The translations under genes and the position numbers were made by a program. From positions 62,001 through 126,000 of the forward strand of contig JAMPIV010021219.1 of assembly GCA_024509875.1 (NCBI GenBank): a stretch of 64,000 bases of DNA, in the 5' to 3' direction. Below are positions 10,985-23,976 of the stretch, piece by piece; the first letter of the stretch is position 1, and every line of letters begins with the position of its first letter. The stretch comes from Oreohelix idahoensis (taxonomy: Eukaryota > Mollusca > Gastropoda > Stylommatophora > Oreohelicidae). The notes under the pieces were generated by a model. That model did no database searches and was not told the DNA's origin. It saw only the letters and a program-made list of their open reading frames with translations.

Positions 10985-13900
10985 AACATATCCCCTTAGG
11001 CACTAAATATAGCATAACACAAAATAAAGTTTTACAACCACTGGAATAGTGGTGTCTAACATAACACAAGATACAGTCTTAGAAACACTGGAATAGTGGT
11101 GTCTAACATAACACAAGATACAGTCTTAGAAACACTGGAATAGTGGTGTCTAACATAACACAAGATACAGTATTAGAAACACTGGAATAGTGGTGTCTAA
11201 CATAACACAAGATACAGTCTTAGAAACACTGGAATAGTGGTGTCTAACATAACACAAGATACAGTCTTAGAAACACTGGAATAGTGGTGTCTAACATAAC
11301 ACAAGGTAAAGTCTTAGAAACACTGGAATAGTGGTGTCTGACATAACACAAGATAAAGTCTTAGAAACACTGGAATAGTGGTGTCTGACATAACACAAGA
11401 TAAATTCTTAGAAACACTGGAATAGTGGTGTCTAACATAACACAAGGTAAAGTCTTAGAAACACTGGAATAGTGGTGTCTGACATAACACAAGGTAAAGT
11501 GTTAGAAACACTGGAATAGTGGTGTCTGACATAACACAAGATAAAGTCTTAGAAACACTGGAATAGTGGTGTCTAACATAACACAAGGTAAAGTCTTAGA
11601 AACACTGGAATAGTGGTGTCTGACATAACACAAGATAAAGTCTTAGAAACACTGGAATAGTGGTGTCTGACATAACACAAGGTAAAGTCTTAGAAACACT
11701 GGAATAGTGGTGTCTAACATAACACAAGATACAGTCTTAGAAACACTGGAATAGTGGTGTCTAACATAACACAAGATACAGTCTTAGAAACACTGGAATA
11801 GTGGTGTCTAACATAACACAAGGTAAAGTCTTAGAAACACTGGAATAGTGGTGTCTGACATAACACAAGATAAAGTCTTAGAAACACTGGAATAGTGGTG
11901 TCTAACATAACACAAGGTAAAGTGTTAGAAACACTGGAATAGTGGTGTCTGACATAACACAAGATAAAGTCTTAGAAACACTGGAATAGTGGTGTCTAAC
12001 ATAACACAAGGTAAAGTCTTAGAAACACTGGAATAGTGGTGTCTGACATAACACAAGATAAAGTCTTAGAAACACTGGAATAGTGGTGTCTGACATAACA
12101 CAAGATACAGTCTTAGAAACACTGGAAAAGGGGTTCTAAACATAACACAAGGTAAAGTGTTAGAAACACTGGAATAGTGGTGTCTGACATAACACAAGAT
12201 AAAGTCTTAGAAACACTGGAATAGTGGTGTCTAACATAACACAAGGTAAAGTCTTAGAAACACTGGAATAGTGGTGTCTAACATAACACAAGGTAAAGTG
12301 TTAGAAACACTGGAATAGTGGTGTCTGACATAACACAAGATAAAGTCTTAGAAACACTGGAATAGTGGTGTCTAACATAACACAAGATACAGTCTTAGAA
12401 ACACTGGAATAGTGGTGTCTAACATAACACAAGGTAAAGTCTTAGAAACACTGGAATAGTGGTGTCTAACATAACACAAGGTAAAGTCTTAGAAACACTG
12501 GAATAGTGGTGTCTAACATAACACAAGGTAAAGTCTTAGAAACACTGGAATAGTGGTGTCTAACATAACACAAGATACAGTCTTAGAAACACTGGAATAG
12601 TGGTGTCTGACATAACACAAGATAAAGTCTTAGAAACACTGGAATAGTGGTGTCTAAACATAACACAAGGAAAAGTCTTAGAAACACTGGAATAGTGGTA
12701 TCTGACATAACACAAGGTAAAGTGTTAGAAACACTGGAATAGTGGTGTCTGACATAACACAAGATAAAGTCTTAGAAACACTGGAATAGTGGTGTCTAAC
12801 ATAACACAAGATACAGTCTTAGAAACACTGGAATAGTGGTGTCTGACATAACACAAGATACAGTCTTAGAAACACTGGAATAGTGGTGTCTAACATAACA
12901 CAAGATAAAGTCTTAGAAACACTGGAATAGTGGTGTCTGACATAACACAAGATAAAGTCTTAGAAACACTGGAATAGTGGTGTCTGACATAACACAAGAT
13001 AAAGTCTTAGAAACACTGGAATAGTGGTGTCTAACATAACACAAGATACAGTCTTAGAAACACTGGAATAGTGGTGTCTAACATAACACAAGATACAGTC
13101 TTAGAAACACTGGAATAGTGGTGTCTGACATAACACAAGATAAAGTCTTAGAAACACTGGAATAGTGGCGTCTAACATAACACAAGGTAAAGTCTTAGAA
13201 ACACTGGAATAGTGGTGTCTGACATAACACAAGGTAAAGTGTTAGAAACACTGGAATAGTGGTGTCTGACATAACACAAGATAAAGTCTTAGACACACTG
13301 GAATAGTGGTGTCTGACATAACACAAGGTAAAGTCTTAGAAACACTGGAATAGTGGTGTCTAACATAACACAAGATACAGTCTTAGAAACACTGGAATAG
13401 TGGTGTCTAACATAACACAAGATACAGTCTTAGAAACACTGGAATAGTGGTGTCTAACATAACACAAGGTAAAGTCTTAGAAACACTGGAATAGTGGTGT
13501 CTGACATAACACAAGATAAAGTCTTAGAAACACTGGAATAGTGGTGTCTAACATAACACAGGGTAAAGTGTTAGAAACACTGGATAAGTGGTGTCTGACA
13601 TAACACAAGATAAAGTCTTAGAAACACTGGAATAGTGGTGTCTAACATAACACAAGGTAAAGTCTTAGAAACACTGGAATAGTGGTGTCTGACATAACAC
13701 AAGATAAAGTCTTAGAAACACTGGAATAGTGGTGTCTGACATAACACAAGATACAGTCTTAGAAACACTGGAATAGTGGTGTCTAACATAACACAAGATC
13801 CAGTCTTAGAAACACTGGAATAGTGGTGTCTAACATAACACAAGATACAGTCTTAGAAACACTGGAATAGTGGTGTCTGACATAACACAAGATACAGTCT

Positions 13901-16900
13901 TAGAAACACTGGAATAGTGGTGTCTAACATAACACAAGGTAAAGTCTTAGAAACACTGGAATAGTGGTGTCTGACATAACACAAGATAAAGTCTTAGAAA
14001 CACTGGAATAGTGGTGTCTAACATAACACAAGGTAAAGTCTTAGAAACACTGGAATAGTGGTGTCTGACATAACACAAGATACAGTATTAGAAACACTGG
14101 AATAGTGGTGTCTAACATAACACAAGATCCAGTCTTAGAAACACTGGAATAGTGGTGTCTGACATAACACAAGATACAGTCTTAGAAACACTGGAATAGT
14201 GGTGTCTGACATAACACAAGATAAAGTCTTAGAAACACTGGAATAGTCTTAGAAACACTGGAATAGTGGTGACTATCATAACACAAGATACAGTCTTAGA
14301 AACACTGGAATAGTGGTGTCTAACATAACACAAGATACAGTCTTAGAAACACTGGAATAGTGGTGTCTAACATAACACAAGGTAAAGTCTTAGAAACACT
14401 GGAATAGTGGTGTCTGACATAACACAAGATAAAGTCTTAGAAACACTGGAATAGTGGTGTCTAACATAACACAAGTATAGAGTCTTAGAAACACTGGAAT
14501 AGTGGTGTCTGACATAACACAAGATAAAGTCTTAGAAACACTGGAATAGTGGTGTCTAACATAACACAAGATAAAGTCTTAGAAACACTGGAATAGTGGT
14601 GTCTAACATAACACAAGATACAGTCTTAGAAACACTGGAATAGTGGTGTCTAACATAACACAAGATACAGTCTTAGAAACACTGGAATAGTGGTGTCTAA
14701 CATAACACAAAGTTAAGTCTTAGAAACACTGGAATAGTGGTGTCTGACATAACACAAGATACAGTCTTAGAAACACTGGAATAGTGGTGTCTAACATAAC
14801 ACAAGGTAAAGTGTTAGAAACACTGGAATAGTGGTGTCTGACATAACACAAGATAAAGTCTTAGAAACACTGGAATAGTGGTGTCTAACATAACACAAGG
14901 TAAAGTCTTAGAAACACTGGAATAGTGGTGTCTGACTAACACAAGATACAAGAAACACTGGAAAGGTAAAGTGTTAGAAACACTGGAATAGTGGTGTCTG
15001 ACATAACACAAGATAAAGTCTTAGAAACACTGGAATAGTGGTGTCTAACATAACACAAGATACAGTCTTAGAAACACTGGAATAGTGGTGTCTAACATAA
15101 CACAAGGTAAAGTGTTAGAAACACTGGAATAGTGGTGTCTGACATAACACAAGATAAAGTCTTAGAAACACTGGAATAGTGGTGTCTAACATAACACAAG
15201 GTAAAGTCTTAGAAACACTGGAATAGTGGTGTCTAACATAACACAAGGTAAAGTGTTAGAAACACTGGAATAGTGGTGTCTGACATAACACAAGATAAAG
15301 TCTTAGAAACACTGGAATAGTGGTGTCTAACATAACACAAGATACAGTCTTAGAAACACTGGAATAGTGGTGTCTAACATAACACAAGGTAAAGTCTTAG
15401 AAACACTGGAATAGTGGTGTCTAACATAACACAAGGTAAAGTCTTAGAAACACTGGAATAGTGGTGTCTAACATAACACAAGGTAAAGTGTTAGAAACAC
15501 TGGAATAGTGGTGTCTGACATAACACAAGATAAAGTCTTAGAAACACTGGAATAGTGGTGTCTAACATAACACAAGATACAGTCTTAGAAACACTGGAAT
15601 AGTGGTGTCTAACATAACACAAGGTAAAGTCTTAGAAACACTGGAATAGTGGTATCTGACATAACACAAGGTAAAGTCTTAGAAACACTGGAATAGTGGT
15701 GTCTAACATAACACAAGATACAGTCTTAGAAACACTGGAATAGTGGTGTCTGACATAACACAAGATACAGTCTTAGAAACACTGGAATAGTGGTGTCTAA
15801 CATAACACAAGATACAGTCTTAGAAACACTGGAATAGTGGTGTCTAACATAACACAAGATACAGTCTTAGAAACACTGGAATAGTGGTGTCTAACATAAC
15901 ACAAGATACAGTCTTAGAAACACTGGAATAGTGGTGTCTAACATAACACAAGGTAAAGTCTTAGAAACACTGGAATAGTGGTGTCTGACATAACACAAGA
16001 TAAAGTCTTAGAAACACTGGAATAGTGGTGTCTAACATAACACAAGGTAAAGTGTTAGAAACACTGGAATAGTGGTGTCTGACATAACACAAGATAAAGT
16101 CTTAGAAACACTGGAATAGTGGTGTCTAACATAACACAAGGTAAAGTCTTAGAAACACTGGAATAGTGGTGTCTGACATAACACAAGATAAAGTCTTAGA
16201 AACACTGGAATAGTGGTGTCTGACATAACACAAGATACAGTCTTAGAAACACTGGAATAGTGGTGTCTAACATAACACAAGATCCAGTCTTAGAAACACT
16301 GGAATAGTGGTGTCTGACATAACACAAGATACAGTCTTAGAAACACTGGAATAGTGGTGTCTGACATAACACAAGATACAGTCTTAGAAACACTGGAATA
16401 GTGGTGTCTAACATAACACAAGGTAAAGTGTTAGAAACACTGGAATAGTGGTGTCTGACATAACACAAGATAAAGTCTTAGAAACACTGGAATAGTGGTG
16501 TCTAACATAACACAAGGTAAAGTCTTAGAAACACTGGAATAGTGGTGTCTAACATAACACAAGGTAAAGTGTTAGAAACACTGGAATAGTGGTGTCTGAC
16601 ATAACACAAGATAAAGTCTTAGAAACACTGGAATAGTGGTGTCTAACATAACACAAGATACAGTCTTAGAAACACTGGAATAGTGGTGTCTAACATAACA
16701 CAAGGTAAAGTCTTAGAAACACTGGAATAGTGGTGTCTAACATAACACAAGGTAAAGTCTTAGAAACACTGGAATAGTGGTGTCTAACATAACACAAGGT
16801 AAAGTGTTAGAAACACTGGAATAGTGGTGTCTGACATAACACAAGATAAAGTCTTAGAAACACTGGAATAGTGGTGTCTGACATAACACAAGATACAGTC

Positions 16901-17815
16901 TTAGAAACACTGGAATAGTGGTGTCTGACATAACACAAGGTAAAGTCTTAGAAACACTGGAATAGTGGTATCTGACATAACACAAGGTAAAGTCTTAGAA
17001 ACACTGGAATAGTGGTGTCTAACATAACACAAGATACAGTCTTAGAAACACTGGAATAGTGGTGTCTGACATAACACAAGATACAGTCTTAGAAACACTG
17101 GAATAATGGTGTCTAACATAACACAAGGTAAAGTCTTAGAAACACTGGAATAGTGGTGTCTAACATAACACAAGATACAGTCTTAGAAACACAGTTATAG
17201 TGGTGTCTGACATAACACAAGATAAAGTCTTAGAAACACTGGAATAGTGGTGTCTAACATAACACAAGATACAGTCTTAGAAACACTGGAATAGTGGTGT
17301 CTAACATAACACAAGGTACAGTCTTAGAAACACTGGAATAGTGGTGTCTAACATAACACAAGATAAAGTCTTACAACCACTGGAATAGTGGTGTCTAACA
17401 TAACACAAGATAAATTCTTAGAAACACTGGAATAGTGGTGTCTAACATAACACAAGGTAAAGTCTTAGAAACACTGGAATAGTGGTGTCTGACATAACAC
17501 AAGATAAAGTCTTAGAAACTCTGGAATAGTGGTGTCTGACATAACACAAGATAAAGTCTTAGAAACACTGGAATAGTGGTGTCTAACATAACACAAGATA
17601 CAGTCTTAGAAACACAGTTATAGTGGTGTCTAACATAACACAAGATACAGTCTTAGAAACACAGTAAAAGTGGTGTCTAACATAACACAAGATAAAGTCT
17701 TAGAACCGCTGGAATAGTGGTGTCTAACATAACACAATATACAGTTTAGAACCGCTGGAATAGTGTTGTCTAACATAACACAATATACAGTTTAGAACCG
17801 CTGAAAAGATTAAGA
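10985..17815. repeat. Large 47-bp satellite array (about 145 copies)
   Basis: Unit: ACATAACACAAGATACAGTC, then TTAGAAACACTGGAATAGTG, then GTGTCTA. Copies are over 90% alike internally and vary mainly at four linked sites: TCTAAC or TCTGAC, AGATA or AGGTA, CAG or AAG, and GTCTT or GTGTT. The last few units, from about 17600, are degraded (ACCGCTGG, ACAGTTATAG), as is the first. Three units carry obvious internal rearrangement (near 14250, 14940 and 17190). Open frames are rare and meaningless. Confidence 0.98.
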
Positions 17816-17925
17816 ACAATGTAAGGGACTCATACGACATGGTAGACAGTCAAAATAATGACGTCTGTTCCTGTTGTGCTAACTATAAAGTCTGTAGATG
17901 TTGTGTAGATAATAGATGTGTAGAC

Positions 17926-18233
17926 TATAAAGTCAGGAGAAGATGTGTTTTACGATAAAGTCTGGAGAAGATGTGTGTTACGATAAAGTCTGGAGAAGAT
18001 GTGTGTTACGATAACGTCTGAAGATGATGTGTGTTACGATAAAGTCTGGAGAAGATGTGTGTTACGATAACGTCTGGAGAAGATGTGTGTTACGATAAAG
18101 TCTGGAGAAGATGTGTGTTACGATAACGTCTGAAGATGATGTGTGTTACGATAAAGTCTGGAGAAGATGTGTGTTACGATAACGTCTGGAGAAGATGTGT
18201 GTTACGATAAAGTCTGGAGAAGATGTGTGTTAC
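17926..18233. repeat. 28-bp satellite S1, segment 1
   Basis: About 11 units of 28 bp containing GTGTGTTACGATAAAGTCTG then GAGAAGAT. A recurring variant has AACGTCTG in place of AAAGTCTG. The array stops at an insertion that duplicates GTTAC. Confidence 0.95.
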
Positions 18234-18828
18234 TGTTAAATCACTTATTTTGTGATTTAATCTTTTTGTTTATTGAGAGAGTTCTCATTATTAATTCTGC
18301 GGCTCCTAATCATTATTATTCATTAAATCTTGAGCTATCGTGCTGTTTGTTGTTGTTTCCGAATGGTGAGGAATAATCTAAAATCCAACTTGATGAAGTT
18401 CATAACGCCGTTTGTGTTTGAGTCCACACAACGATATAGTTTATTACGCATACAATTCAATTATTTATGGAATTCAATAATACATTAGATCCGTGCAGTC
18501 CACTACAGTTCTGTGCAGTCTCCTAGATTAATATCTGTATCGCCAACAAACTTCAGACTGTATATACGCGATGCCGACGAGTCGGATCATCCGAAAATGA
18601 GACCTGAAGAATTGGCGAATGATTAATTAATATAAATAAATTACTCCCTTCTGTTCCTAATTCAAGGAAAAATGCTATCAAATAAGCTGCTCCATTAATA
18701 CTCTGGCCGACCCTATGGCCTATCTTTAAGGAGAGTTGTTGTTTTCGTCTACTATGTTGCTGTAATACCCTGTTCAACCTGAAAGTTGGTTATAATTGGG
18801 GTATATTGTGTGTTTACTTTCTTCGGTG

Positions 18829-18878
18829 CTAGCCTGTTGTTAGTCCTGAAAAGGACTGGTCCTAAAAAGGACCACTAG
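18829..18878. other. Tandem hairpins inside LTR-like insertion 1
   Basis: Two adjacent short hairpins, AGTCCTGAAAAGGACT and GGTCCTAAAAAGGACC. They are framed by GCTAG on the left and CTAGC on the right, giving a cloverleaf-like fold. Confidence 0.6.
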
Positions 18879-19091
18879 CTGACTGTCTGGATAACTCTTC
18901 GTTGCTTGTCTGTTTATGGTGTCGTGGCGTGTTCATGGTGTTCCTATCCTGCCTGCCTATCTGGCCTGTGTGGTTTTGTTAGTTTTTGCCCTCGTTTAAG
19001 GAGAACATCTGCACGACTACTATATATTGGGAGCGCTGAAGATCACGTCTGGCTTTGACGGATTTCAAAATATGAAGGGTCTAGAAAGCTC

Positions 19092-19115
19092 GTTGTTATG
19101 CGTTAGCATAACAAC
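19092..19115. other. Perfect 10-bp hairpin inside LTR-like insertion 1
   Basis: GTTGTTATGC, loop GTTA, then GCATAACAAC. This is a perfect stem of 10 bp lying before the putative AATAAA at 19151. Confidence 0.7.
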
Positions 19116-19271
19116 ATACCATGTCATGAATGTCTACACAAAATCGTGTTCAATAAAATATATTTAAGTGCAAAGCATCTTATGTTGGCGGCACATCAAT
19201 ATGTTAGCGCGTAACTTTAAACTGGTAACAAATTGTAGTGGGCCAACATAATAAATAAATATGTCGTAACA

Positions 19272-19353
19272 GTTACGATAAAGTCTGGAGAAGATGTGTG
19301 TTACGATTAAGTCTGAAGATGATGTGTGTTACGATAAAGTCCGAAGAAGATGT
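19272..19353. repeat. 28-bp satellite S1, segment 2
   Basis: About three S1 units stranded between two insertions. The left edge is the GTTAC duplication and the right edge is the GATGT duplication. Confidence 0.95.
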
Positions 19354-20545
19354 TGTCACATAGGTTTTATGATTATTAAATTGCCTATATCTTCTTCTTT
19401 TTCTGTCACCCGTATCCTCTATTTTTATTATCACTCTTTACTTTTTTTCCTGTGTTTTTCGCATTCGTTCGTTTGCGACTATATACATTACTATTTTCCC
19501 ATTCTAACGTTTACCTGTTTCTTTTCTCAAAACTGAGAACGCAGTTATGACGTAACGAGTCAGTCCCTCCCCAGACGATTTGGCGTGAGAATGCATTCGG
19601 TCAATCGCAGCAGATTGACGAATTAACTGTGAATATTTGGCTATTCTCAGACGTAGGGCCGACCTGTCGTCTGCATTCTCACCTGTCAAAACGTAGTTTC
19701 TCGGTGAGCGCTCAGCAAAAGCGCGATAACTGACACCTCTACGGTGCAGTTTCAGACATTTGTCTGGGAGTTCGCATCTGATATTAGTTTCCAAGGTAGA
19801 TTCTCAGTGTCAGGTGATATGACACTCACGCTCCAGGGCCAGTTTTGGCGTAAGGTGCGAGAAAGCAAAGTGTCAGTTATGGTTCTCAGGATGAGTTTCT
19901 CGGGGAGGTGTGAATAACTGTTTCTGCACTGGAGACGGGTTGTCTGAGATTCGCAACTGACACGCGCCCTCTCGGTCAGTAAGTGGCAGTTTACGACAGC
20001 CTCTTCTAGTTACGTAAGTGTTATAGACGGAAAGGGGGATTATTTCGGTTTGGCGAAATAAAAGTTTACCTCTTTGTCTGGTAATAGATATAACCAGAGT
20101 TTGGAACTAGATTTTCATTCTCGCTCATAAATTCGCAGTAGACAGGACGTTTCGTGCAAAGAGAATAAGCTGTATAGCGAAGTCTTAGTTTGTTCTTGGC
20201 AAAAATTTTGCCGAACTTCTAGACTACCAATAAATATAAGCATATAATTCCAAAGTTGTGCGATCGCCTGTAAATTCTGTGTGGAGGTAAAATATTATAC
20301 ATATTATCTAGTATTTCGTGAAGTGTTTAAAGTGTTAAATCGCTTATTTTATTTCACTAGTTAGGTTTGGTGCAGAGCGCTTAATACATAAGTCTGTATT
20401 ATTTTCTAGTGACGTGTTTCAAAGGAAAGCAGAATAAATTATAATTTCTAGCTTAAACAATAATGTAGCTATAATGAATTTAATTTTACTGCTAAATAAT
20501 CAGACGAGAACATATTTTTCTAAACTAACTTATAAATGCTAGAAG

Positions 20546-20591
20546 CCTCATGAGTGTTGACGGAATACGCATGTATTCCTAATTCATGAGG
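20546..20591. other. Nested perfect hairpin inside insertion 2
   Basis: Outer arms CCTCATGA and TCATGAGG enclose inner arms GGAATAC and GTATTCC. All pair perfectly. Confidence 0.75.
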
Positions 20592-21751
20592 ATTGATGAT
20601 TTTTATATATAACTTATTTCACGGGAAAATTTAAATGATAAGACAAGCTATACGCTTGCAGTTTAAAAATGTAAGTTATATTGAGTACATACTATGTAAA
20701 ATATTTCATATGTGTTTTTCTTTATTAAGTGAATACTGTAGTACCCAAACTTTGCCAGCGTTCTAGTACGTGAACATTATCTGTGAAGAACTTAAGCACT
20801 TTCATTACATGAACTGTAACAGTTAAATGAAGTAAAAGGCCTATCGCGCCAGAATTAATTCTTCCAGAATAACACTTAAGTACAGATCAGCCGCTGTGGC
20901 AAGCAAAATATCAGTAACATCCGACAGAGTTTTGGACTAGTAGTGTGGTGACCAAATATAGTCATATACTGAGATAAGGCACCCGACCTGACATTCCTCA
21001 TTTTTTTAGAAACCTACGCTAGTGACACTGTGCTCTGCTAACTTTCGTGCCTGGACAACATTTATGTGACTTAAACAGACATCCGAAAAATAAGAACATC
21101 CAAGGAATCGTTCCCTGAGACAGATAATTCAGTACGTCTTTTTGGAACTGGGGATTTCTTGGTCGAGACTGCATTTACGGGTCTGTGTAAAGGTCCTAGA
21201 GAAAATTATGTTCCCAGAGGCAGCGATCAAAGCTGTAAGTATAAATGTGCGCACGTGGCCACGGCTGAATGAATAGAGTGAACGCAGGTCTGAGTGTTAT
21301 TTTACCGTTGTATTTTTGGCACCTATTTGCTGTCATAACTTTCTTCATGCAAGTTTGTTTTGCTAACAATATTTTCCCTTAAACTAGATTATAGTATCAG
21401 GTCTGTTCATACCTTAAACGGGGGAAACTCTTAGACTCAATCATATGTATCTGGGACTCTTTGTGCTATCATCTTTCTCCTAACGGGACTGTGGGCTATC
21501 CATCGAGGGAAGGTCATAACTGTGGGTCTACCAGTTCTTGTAGCATTCCTTGATTTGTTTATGACTTTGTGTATATGCCTTTTGATGTAATTTTACATGT
21601 TGTGACGTAAGTTTACAAATGATAAATAAGCTTAACAATAAATTAATCAGCATGTTGGTCAGCTCGTTCTAAACATCTATATAATCATTTGTTATAGTTT
21701 CCCACGTCTGTGTGTCTACATGTCGTCACTTGAATGTGCGTGCACGTGAGT

Positions 21752-21752
<1 letters not shown>

Positions 21753-21833
<81 letters not shown>
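21753..21833. repeat. (TA)n microsatellite
   Basis: About 80 bp of pure TA inside insertion 2. Confidence 0.97.
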
Positions 21834-21836
<3 letters not shown>

Positions 21837-21886
21837 ATGTATATGTGTTAGACTGTCTGACTACTCTAGATCTGTCGTAGAAGATA

Positions 21887-21892
<6 letters not shown>

Positions 21893-21938
<46 letters not shown>
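21893..21938. repeat. (GA)n microsatellite
   Basis: About 46 bp of pure GA inside insertion 2. Confidence 0.97.
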
Positions 21939-21942
<4 letters not shown>

Positions 21943-22095
21943 TCTCGCTCTCAGAGACAGCCTCTACCACAATTCTACCACCTCACTCGTGGAAATCTAT
22001 TGCTATTACTATTTCTCACTGCAACTATCACTCATTCTAATCTATTCAGAAGGGACCAACCCAAGTCTTAATTCTCCTATCAAAAATCTACGACA

Positions 22096-22823
22096 GATGT
22101 GTGTTACGATAACGTCTGAAGATGATGTGTGTTACGATAAAGTCTGGAGAAGATGTGGGTTACGATAAAGTCTGGAGAAGATGTGTGTTACGATAAAGTC
22201 TGGAGAAGATGTGTGTTACGATAAAGTCTGGAGAAGATGTGTGTTACGATAAAGTGTGGAGAAGATGTGTGTTACGATTAAGTCTGAAGATGATGTGTGT
22301 TACGATAACGTTTGGAGAAGATGTGTGTTACGATACAGTCTGGAGAAGATGTGTAAACGATAATGTCTGGAGAAGATGTGTAGACCATAATGTCTGGAGA
22401 AGATGTGTAGACGATAATGTCTGGAAAAGTTGTGCTGACAATGTCTTGGCATGATGTGCAGACGATGATGTGTGGGAGTGCTGTGCAGATAATGATGTAT
22501 GACTGTGCTGTGTACCCAATGATGTGTGAGTGCTATGTAGACGACGATGTGTGGGTGTGCTGTGTACACGATGTGTGAGTGTGCTGTGTAGACGATGATG
22601 TGTGAGTGTGCTGTGTAGACGATGATGTATTAGTGTGCTGTGTAGACGATGATGCATTAGTGTGCTGTGTGAGCGATGATGTATTAGTGTGCTGCGTAAG
22701 CGATGATGTATTAGTGTGCTGTGTAAAAGATGATGTGTGAGTGTGCTGTGTAAATGAAGATGTATCAGTGTGCTGTGTAGACGATGATGTATTAGTGTGA
22801 TATATAGACGATGATGTGTGGCT
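22096..22823. repeat. 28-bp satellite S1 grading into S2
   Basis: Left part is S1 (GTTACGATAAAGTCTGGAGA). From about 22350 units become GACGATAATGTCTGGAGAAG, and from about 22450 they become S2 (GACGATGATGTGTGGGTGTG then CTGTGTA). Both have a 28-bp period in the same phase, so S2 looks derived from S1 or the reverse. Minus-strand open frames of TSSSTQHTH type are periodic artefacts. Confidence 0.92.
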
Positions 22824-23518
22824 CAATGTGAGCAACCCTGAGCCCATATCAGTAAGGAATCAGCAACTGGTACAGACAGACACCTTCACATACCTAGGAT
22901 GCATAGTAACACCAGACGGCGGAGCAAGCAAAGACATCAACAACAGAATGAACAAAGCAAGAACAGCCTTTTTTAGCCTTAACAACATCTGGAAGTCCTC
23001 TCAATACAGCACAAGCACAAAATTAAGATTATATCAGAGCTGTGTGCTTTCTGTGTTTCTCTATGGTGCGGAATGCTGGAGAATTACAGAGAAGGAAATG
23101 TCGAAATTGTCCTCTTTTCACACAACATGCCTAAGAAAGATTCACCGAATCTTTTGGCCGAATACCATTACCAACCTGCTTACTCGGATCAAGCAAGAGG
23201 ACATGCACACCATCATAGCTGGCAGACGCTGGAGCTGGGTTGGCCATGTCCTCAGAAGAGACCCCGATGCCATCTCAAGAACAGCTATGCTATGGACCCC
23301 TGAAGGAAAACGAAAGAGAGGCCGACCAAAAACAACTTGGCGGAGGACTGTGGAGGCTGAGATGCAAAGAATGAACCATAGTTGGGGCACTGTACGAAGG
23401 ATGGCCACCGACCGAGCAAAGTGGAATCAATTTGTTGTTGCCCTACAAGACGCCATTAGGCGTGATGGCCACTGACTGCTTTGATGGTCGGCGGCTAAGG
23501 ATTAAAGAAGAAGAAGAA
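22824..23518 (+). pseudogene. 5'-truncated LINE (family R), 3' end with (AAG)n
   Basis: The only sizeable open frame (22816-23475) encodes the C-terminal part of a non-LTR reverse transcriptase protein: DTFTYLGCIVTPDGG, LYGAECWRITEKE and GRRWSWVGHVLRRDPDA. It ends RRDGH at a stop, followed by a short 3' UTR and (AAG)n. The 11-bp duplication GATGTGTGGCT (22813-22823 and 23519-23529) shows target-primed insertion into satellite S2. The catalytic domain is absent, so this is a dead-on-arrival copy. The same family is longer at 45543-47955. Confidence 0.9.
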
Positions 23519-23976
23519 GATGTGTGGCTGTGTAGACGATGACGTGTGAATGTGCTGTGTAGACGACGTGTGAGTGTGCTGTGTAGACGATGATGTGTAG
23601 GTGTGTTGTGTAGACGATGACGTGTGAATGTGCTGTGTAGACGATGATGTATGAGTGTGCTGTGTAGACGATGTGTGAGTGTGCTGTGTAGACGATGATG
23701 TATGAGTGTGCTGTGTAGACGATGTGTGAGTGTGCTGTGTGGACGATGATGTGTGGGTGTGCTGTGTAGACGATGATGTATGAGTGTGCTGTGTAGACGA
23801 TGTGTGAGTGTGCTGTGTAGACGATGATGTATGAGTGTGCTGTGTAGACGATGTGTGAGTGTGCTGTGTAGACGATGATGTATGGGCGTGCTGTGTAGAC
23901 GATGATGTGTGGGTGTGTTGTGTAGACGATTATCTATGGGTGTGCTGTGTAGACGATGATGTGTGGGTGTGCTGTG
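23519..23976. repeat. 28-bp satellite S2, segment
   Basis: About 16 units of GATGTGTGAGTGTGCTGTGT plus AGACGAT. Many units lack a GATGAT or similar block, giving 22-bp short units that alternate with full ones. It ends at the CTGTG duplication of the next insertion. Confidence 0.93.

Larger units (their letters stand above)
18234..19271. mobile_element. Solo LTR-like insertion 1 (1038 bp)
   Basis: Begins TGTTAAATCA and ends GTCGTAACA. It is flanked on both sides by GTTAC (18229-18233 and 19272-19276). Removing it and one GTTAC restores the S1 satellite exactly. The terminal 5 bp are inverted repeats (TGTTA/TAACA). There is no coding capacity; AATAAA signals lie at about 19151 and 19250. These are the marks of an LTR left by recombination between two LTRs. 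Orientation is uncertain, although the AATAAA signals near the right end favour plus. Confidence 0.8.
19354..22095. mobile_element. LTR-like insertion 2 (2742 bp)
   Basis: Begins TGTCACATAGG, ends CTACGACA, and is flanked by GATGT on both sides (19349-19353 and 22096-22100). Excision restores S1 exactly. The termini TGTC/GACA are inverted. I find no internal copy of its own ends, so it reads as one very long solo LTR rather than an element with two LTRs. It contains (TA)n and (GA)n tracts and a nested hairpin, and no recognisable gene. A non-autonomous element of another class with a 5-bp duplication is possible. Confidence 0.72.

Noticed and set aside
10985..17815. CRISPR-like array (regular repeats)
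   Set aside because: Head-to-tail satellite without unique spacers; host is eukaryotic.
22300..22847. Minus-strand frames rich in TSSSTQHTH
   Set aside because: Periodic by-product of the 28-bp satellites.
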